In this document: piece by piece, positions 1 through 6,926 of the stretch
How positions within the stretch are numbered: the first letter of the stretch is position 1
Layout: each line of letters starts with the position of its first letter
Assembly: GCA_021812905.1 (NCBI GenBank)
Contig: JAKAMM010000020.1
Span: 1-13,092 of the forward strand
Source: Chloroflexota bacterium
Lineage (GTDB): Bacteria; Chloroflexota; Anaerolineae; Anaerolineales; Villigracilaceae
Length of the DNA stretch: 13,092 nt
Reading direction: 5' to 3'
Made by a program: the position numbers and the translations under genes
The notes under the pieces: model-generated
Told to the model about the DNA's origin: nothing
What the model saw: only the letters and a program-made list of their open reading frames with translations
Database searches by the model: none

Positions 1-2577
1 GATATAGTCAATGCTTTGGTTGAAGGTTCCAAGTTGAAGGTTGAAGGAAAACCTGGAACTTTCCAACCTTCCAACCTTCCAACTGTGATCGGCGGACGCT
101 ACGGCCTTTCATCCAAGGAATTCACACCCGCCATGCTTAAGGCAACATTGGATGAATTGAAGAAGACCGATCCAAAAAATCATTTCACCGTCGGCATCAA
201 CGATGATCTCAGCCACACCAGCCTCGACGTTGATGCTTCATTCTCGATTGAGCCTGACGAGACGGTGCGCTGTGTTTTCTTCGGCCTCGGCTCGGATGGA
301 ACGGTCGGCGCCAATAAAAATTCGATCAAGATCATCGGTGAAGAGACCGAGAATTACGCTCAGGGCTATTTCTACTACGACTCCAAAAAATCCGGTACAG
401 TGACCGTCTCGCATCTGCGCTTCGGCCCCAAACCGATCCTGGCTCCGTATTTGATCGGCGCAGGACAGGCCAATTTTGTAGCCTGCCATCAATATTCCTT
501 CCTCGAGCGCGTGGACATGCTCAAGTATGCCAAGCAAGGCGGCGTATTCCTGCTCAATAGTTTGTATGGTCCTGATGATGTTTGGGATAAACTGCCGCGC
601 GAAGTCCAGAAAGATATCGTCGAGAAGAAATTAAAGTTCTACGTCATCAACGGTTACGATGTGGCCGAAAAAGCCGGCATGGGTGGACGCATGAACACCA
701 TCATGCAGACGGCCTTCTTCGCCATCAGCGGCGTCCTGCCGCGCGAACAGGCCATTGCCGAGATCAAACACGCCATCGAGAAAACTTATGGCAAACGCGG
801 CGAAGCCGTCGTTAAGAAAAATTTCGAAGCGGTTGATCGGACTCTGGAGAATCTTTACGAGGTCAAGGTTCCAGCCACGATAAGCTCAAAGGTGACGCGC
901 CGCCTTCCCGTCCCGAATGAAGCGCCGGAATTTGTCCGTAACGTGCTTGGACAAATGATCGCCTTCGACGGCGACAGCATCTCCGTCAGCGCGCTTCCGG
1001 CAGACGGCACATATCCATCCGGCACAACGCAATGGGAGAAACGCAACTTGGCTTTGGATATTCCGGTTTGGGAAGAAGATATTTGCATCCAGTGCGGCAA
1101 GTGTGTGATGGTTTGCCCGCACGCGGTCATTCGACATAAAGTATATGACAAGCAATTGCTGAATGGCGCGCCGGAAACGTTCAAGCACATGGAAAGCAAG
1201 TTCAAGGAATTCCCCGGCATGGCTTACACGGTGCAGATTTCGCCGGAGGATTGCACGGGCTGTACCTTGTGCGTGGAAGTTTGCCCGGTCAAGGATAAGA
1301 CTCAGGTTGGGCGCAAGGCGCTGAACATGGCGCCGCAACCGGCTCTGCGCGAGGCTGAAAGCAAGAACTGGGATTTCTTTATGAGCATCCCCGATCTGGA
1401 TCGCAAACTGGTCAATCCTTCGACGATCAAGAATTCGCAACTGCTGCGCCCGCTGTTTGAGTTCAGCGGTGCATGTGCCGGATGCGGCGAAACGCCATAC
1501 GTCAAGCTGGTCTCGCAATTATTCGGCGACCGCGCCATCGTCGCCAACGCGACCGGATGCTCATCCATTTACGGCGGCAACCTCCCCACCACTCCATGGG
1601 CTGTTGACAACAACGGACGCGGCCCGGCCTGGACAAACTCGCTGTTTGAAGACAATGCCGAATTCGGTCTCGGCATGAGACTCACGCTCGACAAACAAAA
1701 TGAATATGCACGCGAATTAATGACAAGCTTTGAAACGGAACTCAGCACCGAATTGGTTACTGCCATTTTGCACGCCGATCAATCCACCGAAGCAGGCATC
1801 GAGGAACAGCGCGTCCGCGTGGCGGAACTCAAGAAAAAACTCGGCACATCGAAAGATTCACGCGCCAAAGATTTGATCAGCGTGGCCGACAGCCTCGTCA
1901 AGAAATCCGTGTGGATCATTGGCGGTGACGGCTGGGCATACGACATCGGCTACGGCGGTCTCGATCATGTGCTCGCTTCGGGACGCAACGTCAACGTGCT
2001 GGTGCTCGATACTGAGGTTTATTCCAACACCGGCGGACAGGCGAGCAAGTCCACGCCGCGCGCGGCGGTTGCAAAATTTGCAACGGCTGGCAAAGGCCTG
2101 CCCAAGAAAGATTTGGGCTTGATCGCAATGGCGTACGGATACGTCTACGTGGCGCGCGTTGCGATGGGCTTCAACGATCAGCAGACCCTCAAGGCCATAC
2201 TTGAAGCCGAAGCCTACGACGGCCCGTCGCTGATCATCGCCTATAGTCACTGCATTGCGCACGGATACGACATGGCTCACGGCCTCGAACAGCAGAAGTT
2301 GGCCGTTCAATCCGGTTCGTGGCCCATCTATCGTTACGATCCGCGCCTGGCAGATGAGGGCAAGAATCCGCTCGTCATCGAACAGAAAGAGCCGAGCATC
2401 CCAGTCTCGCAATATGCCTACAACGAAACCCGTTACAAGATGCTGACTCAAATGGATGAAGAACACGCTGAGAAATTAATGAAGGAAGCCCAGCACGATG
2501 CAAAATCCCGCTGGACGCTCTACCAGCAAATGGCATCCATCCACTACGACGCCAACAAAAACGGCGACGGAGAATAG
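1..2577 (+). CDS. nifJ: Pyruvate:ferredoxin (flavodoxin) oxidoreductase, 3' part (5' end outside window)
   Basis: This enzyme oxidatively decarboxylates pyruvate with CoA to acetyl-CoA and CO2, passing electrons to ferredoxin or flavodoxin in the cytoplasm. The frame is open from base 1 and 858 codons are visible; the family is about 1,170-1,200 residues, so roughly the first 340-360 are off the left edge. Visible in order (codon 1 at base 1): the conserved [13 protein letters not shown] block from codon 29; the gamma-type domain; two 4Fe-4S motifs (CIQCGKC from 362, CTGCTLC from 418); the proximal-cluster and TPP domain with [10 protein letters not shown] near 492 and [12 protein letters not shown]; and the TPP-binding GGDGWAYD near 641 with SNTGGQAS. 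All key cysteines are present, so it looks functional. Codons 7-28 are an unusual repeat-derived insertion (separate entry). The stop lies 2 nt before the next gene, suggesting one operon. Identification is very secure. Confidence 0.97.
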   Translation, partial: DIVNALVEGSKLKVEGKPGTFQPSNLPTVIGGRYGLSSKEFTPAMLKATLDELKKTDPKNHFTVGINDDLSHTSLDVDASFSIEPDETVRCVFFGLGSDGTVGANKNSIKIIGEETENYAQGYFYYDSKKSGTVTVSHLRFGPKPILAPYLIGAGQANFVACHQYSFLERVDMLKYAKQGGVFLLNSLYGPDDVWDKLPREVQKDIVEKKLKFYVINGYDVAEKAGMGGRMNTIMQTAFFAISGVLPREQAIAEIKHAIEKTYGKRGEAVVKKNFEAVDRTLENLYEVKVPATISSKVTRRLPVPNEAPEFVRNVLGQMIAFDGDSISVSALPADGTYPSGTTQWEKRNLALDIPVWEEDICIQCGKCVMVCPHAVIRHKVYDKQLLNGAPETFKHMESKFKEFPGMAYTVQISPEDCTGCTLCVEVCPVKDKTQVGRKALNMAPQPALREAESKNWDFFMSIPDLDRKLVNPSTIKNSQLLRPLFEFSGACAGCGETPYVKLVSQLFGDRAIVANATGCSSIYGGNLPTTPWAVDNNGRGPAWTNSLFEDNAEFGLGMRLTLDKQNEYARELMTSFETELSTELVTAILHADQSTEAGIEEQRVRVAELKKKLGTSKDSRAKDLISVADSLVKKSVWIIGGDGWAYDIGYGGLDHVLASGRNVNVLVLDTEVYSNTGGQASKSTPRAAVAKFATAGKGLPKKDLGLIAMAYGYVYVARVAMGFNDQQTLKAILEAEAYDGPSLIIAYSHCIAHGYDMAHGLEQQKLAVQSGSWPIYRYDPRLADEGKNPLVIEQKEPSIPVSQYAYNETRYKMLTQMDEEHAEKLMKEAQHDAKSRWTLYQQMASIHYDANKNGDGE
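19..84. repeat. Imperfect inverted repeat translated inside nifJ
   Basis: The left arm (about 19-47) is built of GTTGAAG-type units and the right arm (about 61-84) of CCAACCTT-type units, so the arms are near-complements (TTGAAGG against CCTTCCAA, one base longer per unit). An inner GTTCCA/TGGAAC pair adds to the hairpin. The segment encodes about 20 low-complexity residues ([13 protein letters not shown], then TFQPSNLPT) immediately before the invariant VIGGRYGL block. NifJ homologues I can recall have only a short linker here. It is inferred to be an inserted intergenic-type repeat that kept the reading frame. Confidence 0.7.
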
Positions 2578-2579
2578 GC

Positions 2580-3581
2580 ATGACGGATCTTTCCACGACT
2601 TATCTTGGACTCCATTTAAAAAATCCGCTCGTGGCTTCGGCCTCGCCCATTTCCAAAAAGGTCGAGCGCGTCAAACGTCTCGAAGAAGCGGGCATTGCCG
2701 CCATCGTGATGTACTCTCTCTTCGAAGAGCAGATCATCCACGAAAGTCTTGAACTCGATCATTACCTGACGCGTGGCACAGATTCTTACGCTGAGGCCAT
2801 GAGCTATCTGCCAGATTCGGGCACATACACCCTTCTGCCCGATAAATATCTGGCAAAAGTAGCTGAGCTTAAAAAAGCTGTCAACATTCCTGTTATAGGA
2901 AGTTTGAATGGCGTATCCAAAGGTGGATGGGTGCGTTACGCCCGCCTCATTCAGGAGGCCGGAGCGGACGCCCTTGAATTGAACCTTTACTACATCCCAA
3001 CCGATCCCGCCATCACCTCGCAAGAACTGGAAGATACCCAGGTTGATCTGGTTGCAGACATAAAATCCTCGATCAAGATTCCGTTGGCAGTGAAGTTGAG
3101 TCCATTCTACACATCTCTCCCGAACTTTGCACATCGGCTTGCCGAAGCAGGCGTAGACGGGCTGGTACTTTTCAATCGCTTCTATCAACCAGATTTTGAT
3201 CTGGAAGAATTGACGATAGCTCACACACTTGAATTAAGCACATCCAGCGACTTGCGCCTGCCCCTGCGCTGGATCTCTATCCTGCACGGCAATTTGGATG
3301 TGGATTTTGCGCTGACCAGCGGAGTCCACACCGCTACCGATGTACTCAAATCCATGATGTCCGGAGCAAACGTGGCCATGATGGCGTCCGAGTTGTTGCA
3401 CTACGGCATTGAGCGCGTACCGGCCATTCTCGCAGATCTGCAAACATGGATGGAAGTGCATCAATACGAATCGATCCAACAAATGCAGGGAAGCATGAGC
3501 CAGAGGTCCGTTGCAGAACCTGCGGCGTTCGAACGGGCAAATTACATGAAGGTGCTGAGTTCATTTAGAGACCTGCCGTAG
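2580..3581 (+). CDS. Dihydroorotate-dehydrogenase-like FMN TIM-barrel protein
   Basis: The 333-residue protein belongs to the class-1 DHOD/PreA-like group of FMN-binding TIM barrels. The start ([18 protein letters not shown]) is typical of the family, followed by ASPISKK, then IPVIGSLNG near residue 105, the [13 protein letters not shown] strand, and IPLAVKLSP with [11 protein letters not shown]. In true class-1 DHODs the ELN segment leads into an SCPN-like stretch and a catalytic Cys/Ser loop; here it reads LYYIPTD, so pyrimidine synthesis is unlikely. The ATG is 2 nt past the nifJ stop, with GGAG at 2569-2572 giving 7-nt spacing, so the two are almost certainly co-transcribed and perhaps translationally coupled. 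The context suggests a redox role linked to pyruvate or ferredoxin metabolism, but the substrate is unknown. Family placement is secure; function is not. Confidence 0.88.
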   Translation: MTDLSTTYLGLHLKNPLVASASPISKKVERVKRLEEAGIAAIVMYSLFEEQIIHESLELDHYLTRGTDSYAEAMSYLPDSGTYTLLPDKYLAKVAELKKAVNIPVIGSLNGVSKGGWVRYARLIQEAGADALELNLYYIPTDPAITSQELEDTQVDLVADIKSSIKIPLAVKLSPFYTSLPNFAHRLAEAGVDGLVLFNRFYQPDFDLEELTIAHTLELSTSSDLRLPLRWISILHGNLDVDFALTSGVHTATDVLKSMMSGANVAMMASELLHYGIERVPAILADLQTWMEVHQYESIQQMQGSMSQRSVAEPAAFERANYMKVLSSFRDLP

Positions 3582-3601
3582 ATATTTCTTCATCATGAAT
3601 C

Positions 3602-3633
3602 AAAAAATCCTCCGTTTATGCGGATGATTTTTT
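3602..3633 (+). terminator. Intrinsic terminator after nifJ/DHOD-like operon (symmetrical)
   Basis: AAAAAATCCTCCG (3602-3614) pairs with CGGATGATTTTTT (3621-3633) around a 6-nt loop, with one mismatch. It ends in a T run 21 nt after the DHOD-like stop. The A run at the start means it could also stop leftward transcription from the decayed region. Confidence 0.75.
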
Positions 3634-3638
3634 ATCTT

Positions 3639-3868
3639 TCAGGACTTTCGCTTGATTGGGCAGCCTTTCTGATAGACCAGCCCAAATAACAATTTCTGCT
3701 TCGTGTTATCGAGTGCTCCTTTGCGGCCTGCGCCAGTTTTCCTCTTTCGGCTTTTACCCGTCATGGTTCGTGCCGCAGGATACTTTTTCAAATATGCATT
3801 CGTTCGAATGCAGGCAACAGACTTTCAAATTCATCCGGTGTCAGAGTTGTGAGTGTTGTCTCCGCCAC
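3639..3868 (-). pseudogene. Transposase N-terminal remnant (HTH region of IS5-like DDE transposase)
   Basis: Reading leftward from a possible GTG at 3868 gives LTPDEFESLLPAFER, then a frameshift, then AYLKKYPAARTMTGKSRKRK followed by TGAGRKGALDN and KLLFGLVYQK, ending at a TGA at 3641-3639. This matches the usual opening of two-part IS5-like transposases: a helical 'LTPEEFEALLPAFE' start, a basic GRK patch, then 'LLFxLVYLK'. The rest of the HTH and the DDE catalytic region are missing. No terminal inverted repeats or target duplication could be delimited. It is non-functional because of the frameshift and loss of more than half of the protein. Confidence 0.6.
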
Positions 3869-3886
3869 TTGGGGGAGAATTCAAAT

Positions 3887-3943
3887 CTAATTGGGAATCT
3901 GCACGAATACAGTCACCACCTGCAGATCAAAGTGCGTTCCTGA
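3887..3943 (-). pseudogene. HD-GYP domain C-terminal scrap
   Basis: On the - strand this reads SGTHFDLQVVTVFVQIPN and then TAG. That is the characteristic end of an HD-GYP phosphodiesterase ('SGTHFDPxVVxxFL'). It starts about 15 nt after the GGDEF gene's stop, in a different frame, and has no start codon. A 16-bp stretch encoding GTHFD is identical to the matching part of the HD-GYP remnant upstream of the GGDEF gene, so the two are homologous. Confidence 0.6.
3925..3940. repeat. 16-bp direct repeat flanking the GGDEF gene (second copy 5095-5110)
   Basis: GATCAAAGTGCGTTCC occurs at 3925-3940 and again at 5095-5110 in the same orientation, enclosing the whole diguanylate cyclase gene. Both copies encode the HD-GYP motif GTHFD on the - strand, so this is shared ancestry of coding sequence rather than a transposon target duplication. 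It could have been a substrate for homologous recombination. Confidence 0.75.
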
Positions 3944-3957
3944 TGAGGTACGGAACT

Positions 3958-5046
3958 TTATTCCGTTGCCACCTGATTTTTACCGCCCTGTTTGGAAGAG
4001 TACAACACATCGTCGGCGCGTTTGAGCCAATCCTCAGGTGATTCCTGCAGACGATACTCCGCCACGCCAAAACTGGCTGTGATCCTGCCGACGTGCTCGA
4101 GCGGGTGGGCGGCAATAGCTTGCCGCAGGCGCTCAGCCAATCCGCGCGCTTGAGCCGAGTCCGTTTGCGGCGCGACGATGAGAAACTCGTCGCCACCCCA
4201 ACGCCCCAGCACGTCGGGGATGCGTAAGAGTCCCCGGACGGTGCGGGCAACTTCTTTGAGCACGTAATCACCTGCGGCATGTCCGTAGGTGTCGTTCACC
4301 CGTTTAAAATCATCCAGATCGAACATGATAATCGCAAGTGGCTGGCGATGCCGCGTTGCCCGGTTGCTCTCGCGGATGATCGTCTCGTCGAGTTCGCGCC
4401 GGTTGGCAATTTGGATGAGGCTGTCGGTGTGTGCCAGATGCGTCATCGTCTCTGCCAATGTGCGCACTCGAACGTAATGCTCGTCCAAGTGCACGCTCAC
4501 TATCACCAGGACGATGTACGCGGCGTTCGCCAGATAGAAGCGGCCCAGCGGATAGAGGCCCGCCACATCCCCACTCGACTGCCACTCCATTATGCTGTAC
4601 ATTAGCCCCAGAATCACAGTCGCCGCAAAGAAGACAAGCGAGCTGACCAACAAACGGCGGGGGCTTCTAAAAAGAAACGCCAGGATGTAAACGAGCGGGA
4701 CCCAATAGAGCAGGTCGGAGAACGCTGCCAGATGGTTGGGGTTAAGGGCAGTTTCCGGCTCATAAAATTTCCCCAGCAGACTGAGGGCAGTTATCGCAAA
4801 GAGCGATAATTCGATCCAGACCAACGAGACCCAATTTCGCCATAGGACGATGAACAATCCCAGGCACAGGGCAGCTAAAATCGGGAAGAAATCCCGGTCG
4901 AAGGTCGTGGCTGTCCCGGCGTAGGTCTTGAACGCCAAGCCGGTAAGGAGGATAAACAGACCGACGATCAGTACCCACAAGTAGATGCGACGCTCGAGCG
5001 CGCGCAGCGCCTCGACACTTTCAGTTGGTTTATTATTTTCATGCAT
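3958..5046 (-). CDS. Membrane diguanylate cyclase (GGDEF domain)
   Basis: The 362-residue protein should make c-di-GMP from two GTP. After a short cytoplasmic start, about six hydrophobic segments lie at roughly 22-39, 53-69, 73-91, 112-126, 132-150 and 170-187. They are followed by a linker helix and a GGDEF domain (about 195-360). The domain has the metal-binding DLDDFKRVND, an intact GGDEF at 284-288, and the inhibitory I-site RIPD at 275-278, exactly five residues ahead of GGDEF; it therefore looks active and product-inhibited. No named sensory domain is recognised in the membrane part. The ATG overlaps the TGA of the upstream HD-GYP frame (ATGCATGA), indicating the two were translationally coupled. 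With that partner destroyed, this cyclase may lack its matched phosphodiesterase. Function is secure; the signal is unknown. Confidence 0.93.
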   Translation of the reverse strand: MHENNKPTESVEALRALERRIYLWVLIVGLFILLTGLAFKTYAGTATTFDRDFFPILAALCLGLFIVLWRNWVSLVWIELSLFAITALSLLGKFYEPETALNPNHLAAFSDLLYWVPLVYILAFLFRSPRRLLVSSLVFFAATVILGLMYSIMEWQSSGDVAGLYPLGRFYLANAAYIVLVIVSVHLDEHYVRVRTLAETMTHLAHTDSLIQIANRRELDETIIRESNRATRHRQPLAIIMFDLDDFKRVNDTYGHAAGDYVLKEVARTVRGLLRIPDVLGRWGGDEFLIVAPQTDSAQARGLAERLRQAIAAHPLEHVGRITASFGVAEYRLQESPEDWLKRADDVLYSSKQGGKNQVATE

Positions 5047-5334
5047 CGCGTGAAGTTTGCTCCATCAACCGCAAGAACACAGGTCCCACATTCGGATCAA
5101 AGTGCGTTCCCGAAAGTGATTGAATGTGTTCGCGTACCTTCTCTTCGTCCCACGCTTTGCGATACGGACGGTCCGAACGCAGCGCGTCCCACACAACCGC
5201 GACGCGCAGAGGCGCGCCACCACCAGAATTAAAATCCCATCCTGGGCCGCTTCAGACAGGCGGCGGTAACGAAACTCTGAATCTTTCAGGGATGGTTTGG
5301 TTAACGTCTCCACTTTCATGGCTCTACTCTTCAT
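5039..5334 (-). pseudogene. Internally deleted PAS/HD-GYP c-di-GMP phosphodiesterase
   Basis: The 5' end reads KDSEFRYRRL then EAAQDGILIL, the usual opening of a PAS domain. About 15 nt later the frame shifts and the sequence reads VVWDALRSDRPYRKAWDEE, then HIQSLSGTHFDPNVG and VFLRLMEQTSRDA, which is the C-terminus of an HD-GYP domain. The PAS core, the HD dyad and the GYP motif are all absent, so the gene is reduced from an expected >1 kb to about 300 bp and cannot be catalytic. Compared with the common 'ARVFAVVDVWDAL', the local RVAVVWDAL also lacks a few residues. The stop TGA (5041-5039) overlaps the GGDEF start by 8 nt, so the old operon boundary survives. Both pieces are clear by motif; the deletion history is inferred. 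Confidence 0.75.
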
Positions 5335-5581
5335 AGAGAGTCAGATGCCTTTCTTGTGCTAACCAGCCACGCACCTCGAACGCACGAATAAATGGACTGA
5401 TACCTAATTCTATTACAAACCATCCCCAGTTACATCCATCAGCCGGAGGTTAGATACGAGGCCGCTTGGGGGAAATTCTAAACGTCAAGGAACAGCGCAG
5501 AACGCAGTATATGGGTTACCGTTTCCATACAGCCTATCAGTCTTCAGGAATATGATCAGTTGTCCCACTTTAAAGCGCATT
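5335..5581. other. Gap without a convincing gene, decayed flank
   Basis: No start-to-stop gene is supportable here. On the - strand, 5449-5327 is open for 41 codons and ends in TAG 3 codons inside the PAS remnant; it includes ISPFIRAFEVRGWLAQE. It may be the tail of another lost gene, but I do not recognise it. The rest shows no motif I can name. Confidence 0.35.
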
Positions 5582-5627
5582 AGAAAAACGCCTTTAGTCG
5601 TTTGATTATAGCAAAGCGACTAAAGGC
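5582..5627 (-). terminator. Leftward intrinsic terminator
   Basis: GCCTTTAGTCG (5590-5600) and CGACTAAAGGC (5617-5627) form a perfect 11-bp stem, extendable by TTTG/CAAA across a bulge. On the - strand the stem is followed by GTTTTTC. It lies about 50 nt past the stop of the zinc-ribbon remnant and would end leftward transcription from the rpsU-infA direction. Confidence 0.7.
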
Positions 5628-5676
5628 ATAATACAAAAAAGATGATCATTAAGTTGGGAAGCAGCTTTCTGAAAAA

Positions 5677-5766
5677 TTATTTCAATTCAGATGCGCAGTT
5701 GGGACAGCGGGTGGCTTTGATGGCTATGGTGGTAAGGCAAGACGGGCATAAACTTGGTTTTTTAGC
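5677..5766 (-). pseudogene. Orphan C-terminal zinc ribbon, probably from mscL
   Basis: The last ~30 codons on the - strand read KKPSLCPSCLTTIAIKATRC, then PNCASELK and TAA. The two CPxC knuckles spaced by LxxIxxKATR match the zinc-ribbon tail found on many actinobacterial and Chloroflexota MscL mechanosensitive channels. No pore-forming transmembrane helices precede it: upstream the frame runs into a hairpin-rich stretch and then antisense to infA. It has its own terminator downstream, consistent with the 3' end of a deleted gene. The zinc-ribbon call is good; the mscL origin is inference, and another zinc-ribbon protein is possible. Confidence 0.5.
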
Positions 5767-5821
5767 AATGCGGCTACGGATTTTCGCTGTCAAGCGAAAG
5801 TCCTGCCTTTTCAATAAAGCT

Positions 5822-5870
5822 GGGGCGTGAGGTGTTTTGCGGGCGAACCCGCCCAAACACCTCACGCCCC
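5822..5870. repeat. Large stable hairpin downstream of infA
   Basis: GGGGCGTGAGGTGTTT (5822-5837) is perfectly complementary to 5855-5870, and the interior holds a further CGGG/CCCG stem closed by CGAA. The stem is 16 bp plus 4 bp. On the + strand it is followed by CCTTCTTTTT; on the - strand (infA direction) there is no T run. It could act as a weak terminator or 3'-end stabiliser for rpsU-infA, or be a dispersed palindromic repeat. Confidence 0.6.
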
Positions 5871-5920
5871 CCTTCTTTTTGAGGAGATATGGATTTTTTA
5901 TAAATGCAGACGGTACAGGG

Positions 5921-6172
5921 CTATTCTTGAACAGGAGCGACAGGCGCATTTTTGCGCTGGCGAAAGGTAATGCGGCCGCGGGTAAGATCATAGGGTGACA
6001 TTTCCACGGCCACATGATCTCCCAACAAAATACGAATATAATACTTGCGCATCTTGCCGGAAAGATATGCCAGAACTACGTGGCCGTTTTCAAGCTTAAC
6101 ACGGAACTGTGTCCCGGGCAAAGCCTCGATCACAACGCCATCTGCACGAATTTTGTCTTCCTCTTTAGCCAT
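5921..6172 (-). CDS. infA: Translation initiation factor IF-1
   Basis: IF-1 binds the A site of the 30S subunit and assists IF-2 and IF-3 in initiation. The 83-residue protein is a single S1/OB fold with the characteristic blocks [20 protein letters not shown], then [20 protein letters not shown] and LTRGRITFR. The family is normally about 72 residues; the extra length is a short N-terminal charged stretch ([11 protein letters not shown]) and an Ala/Pro-containing tail ([10 protein letters not shown]). AGGAG lies a few nt before the ATG on the - strand. It follows rpsU by 17 nt in the same direction, so the two form an operon for translation components. Confidence 0.97.
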   Translation of the reverse strand: MAKEEDKIRADGVVIEALPGTQFRVKLENGHVVLAYLSGKMRKYYIRILLGDHVAVEMSPYDLTRGRITFRQRKNAPVAPVQE

Positions 6173-6189
6173 ACATATCTCCTGTATTC

Positions 6190-6390
6190 TTACTCAGTCT
6201 CCTTGGTAAAGGAGCGCCGCTTAATACGGCGGATTGCTTTCTTCTTCTCCATGCGCCGCTGTTCGCTCTTGGAGACGAACCAGCGCTTGCGGCGAACCGT
6301 GCTCAAGATGCCGCTCTTGACGATTTTCTTACGAAAACGCTTAAGCAAACTATCCTGGCCTTCGCCAGAACGTAAAACAACCATTGCCAT
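6190..6390 (-). CDS. rpsU: 30S ribosomal protein bS21
   Basis: bS21 is a small basic protein of the 30S platform involved in mRNA selection and initiation. The 66-residue protein opens with [20 protein letters not shown], followed by KKIVKSGIL and a very basic tail ([12 protein letters not shown]), the usual pattern. The start is fixed by a near-perfect Shine-Dalgarno on the - strand (AAGGAGGTGA, 6407-6398), 7 nt before the ATG at 6390. It is the first gene of the rpsU-infA pair. An intrinsic terminator only about 20 nt upstream of this ribosome binding site suggests leader-level control. Confidence 0.96.
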   Translation of the reverse strand: MAMVVLRSGEGQDSLLKRFRKKIVKSGILSTVRRKRWFVSKSEQRRMEKKKAIRRIKRRSFTKETE

Positions 6391-6423
6391 TTAAGATTCA
6401 CCTCCTTCCAAATGTAGAATGAG

Positions 6424-6463
6424 CAAATAAAAAAAACTCAGCCGATATACAGACTCGGCTGAG
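6424..6463 (-). terminator. Intrinsic terminator/attenuator in the rpsU leader
   Basis: On the - strand CTCAGCCGA (6463-6455) pairs with TCGGCTGAG (6445-6437) and is followed at once by TTTTTTTTATTT. This is a textbook terminator whose U tract ends about 17 nt before the rpsU Shine-Dalgarno. No - strand gene is seen for more than 1 kb upstream, so it is more likely a leader attenuator or the 3' end of a small RNA than the end of a neighbouring gene. Confidence 0.8.
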
Positions 6464-6570
6464 GGACGTGTAAAAAAAGAATAAGCAAGAAGACCCTACG
6501 ATCAAAACGCTTCACACTCCTCGAATTGTCAACCAGAGAAATAAATTTCTCAACCGAACCAGCGGACGAG

Positions 6571-6599
6571 ATTATACACGATTCAAGAAAGATTGCACA
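6571..6599 (-). promoter_or_regulatory. Candidate promoter for the rpsU-infA leader
   Basis: On the - strand a perfect -10 TATAAT lies at 6576-6571 with a poor -35 (TGTGCA, 6599-6594) at 17-nt spacing. Transcription would begin near 6564, giving a leader of about 175 nt that contains a small GAGAAA/TTTCTC hairpin (6551-6536) and the terminator. Confidence 0.4.
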
Positions 6600-6926
6600 G
6601 GCTTTTCAGCCGAATGTCAAAAGCTCGATAGTTGTATTTTGAAAGCCGACCGACTTCGGTTACAGAAAACACGATCTAAAAGTGACAAACCTGGCTTTTT
6701 CGAACAAAAAATGTGTGATTCTGCTGTTTTGACCAGTATCGCGAGACAGAGTTAGTTCCATAATACAACACTCGAGCAAATTAAAGACTTTGAATATTTA
6801 TATATCAACAGCCTACTCGTGATCAAATTTCCTTGGAAATTGGTCCAGTTAAAATACCATTTTTGAGAAAAGCCTTCAATATCATCCTGTTTTCCTTTAC
6901 CGAACAAGAAAAACCAGTAATATTGT
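6600..6926. other. Non-coding gap before the comM remnant
   Basis: The stretch is AT-rich and has no gene with a plausible start or known motif on either strand. Short open frames near 6833-6926 lead into the comM remnant but do not resemble the preceding part of that family. It may hold degraded comM sequence. Confidence 0.4.

Noticed and set aside
886..2466. Long leftward open frames (e.g. about 200 codons) antisense to nifJ
   Set aside because: The nifJ frame is unequivocal with all cofactor motifs; the antisense frames follow its codon bias and match no family.
3656..3943. A 95-codon + strand open frame between the operon terminator and the GGDEF gene
   Set aside because: Its sequence is antisense to the transposase and HD-GYP remnants, lacks a ribosome binding site, and resembles no protein.
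3866..5483. Similar short strings near 3866-3885 and 5463-5480 (CTTGGGGGA...AATTC)
   Set aside because: The match is short and imperfect; it might be an IS end but could not be delimited.
5767..6015. Upstream extension of the zinc-ribbon frame to an ATG at 6015
   Set aside because: The extension is antisense to infA and passes through the large hairpin; only the last ~30 codons look like protein.
6464..6530. Short leader peptide running through the rpsU leader terminator
   Set aside because: Open frames starting from GTG or TTG exist, but spacing to the GAGGAG-like sequence is poor and the composition is not protein-like.
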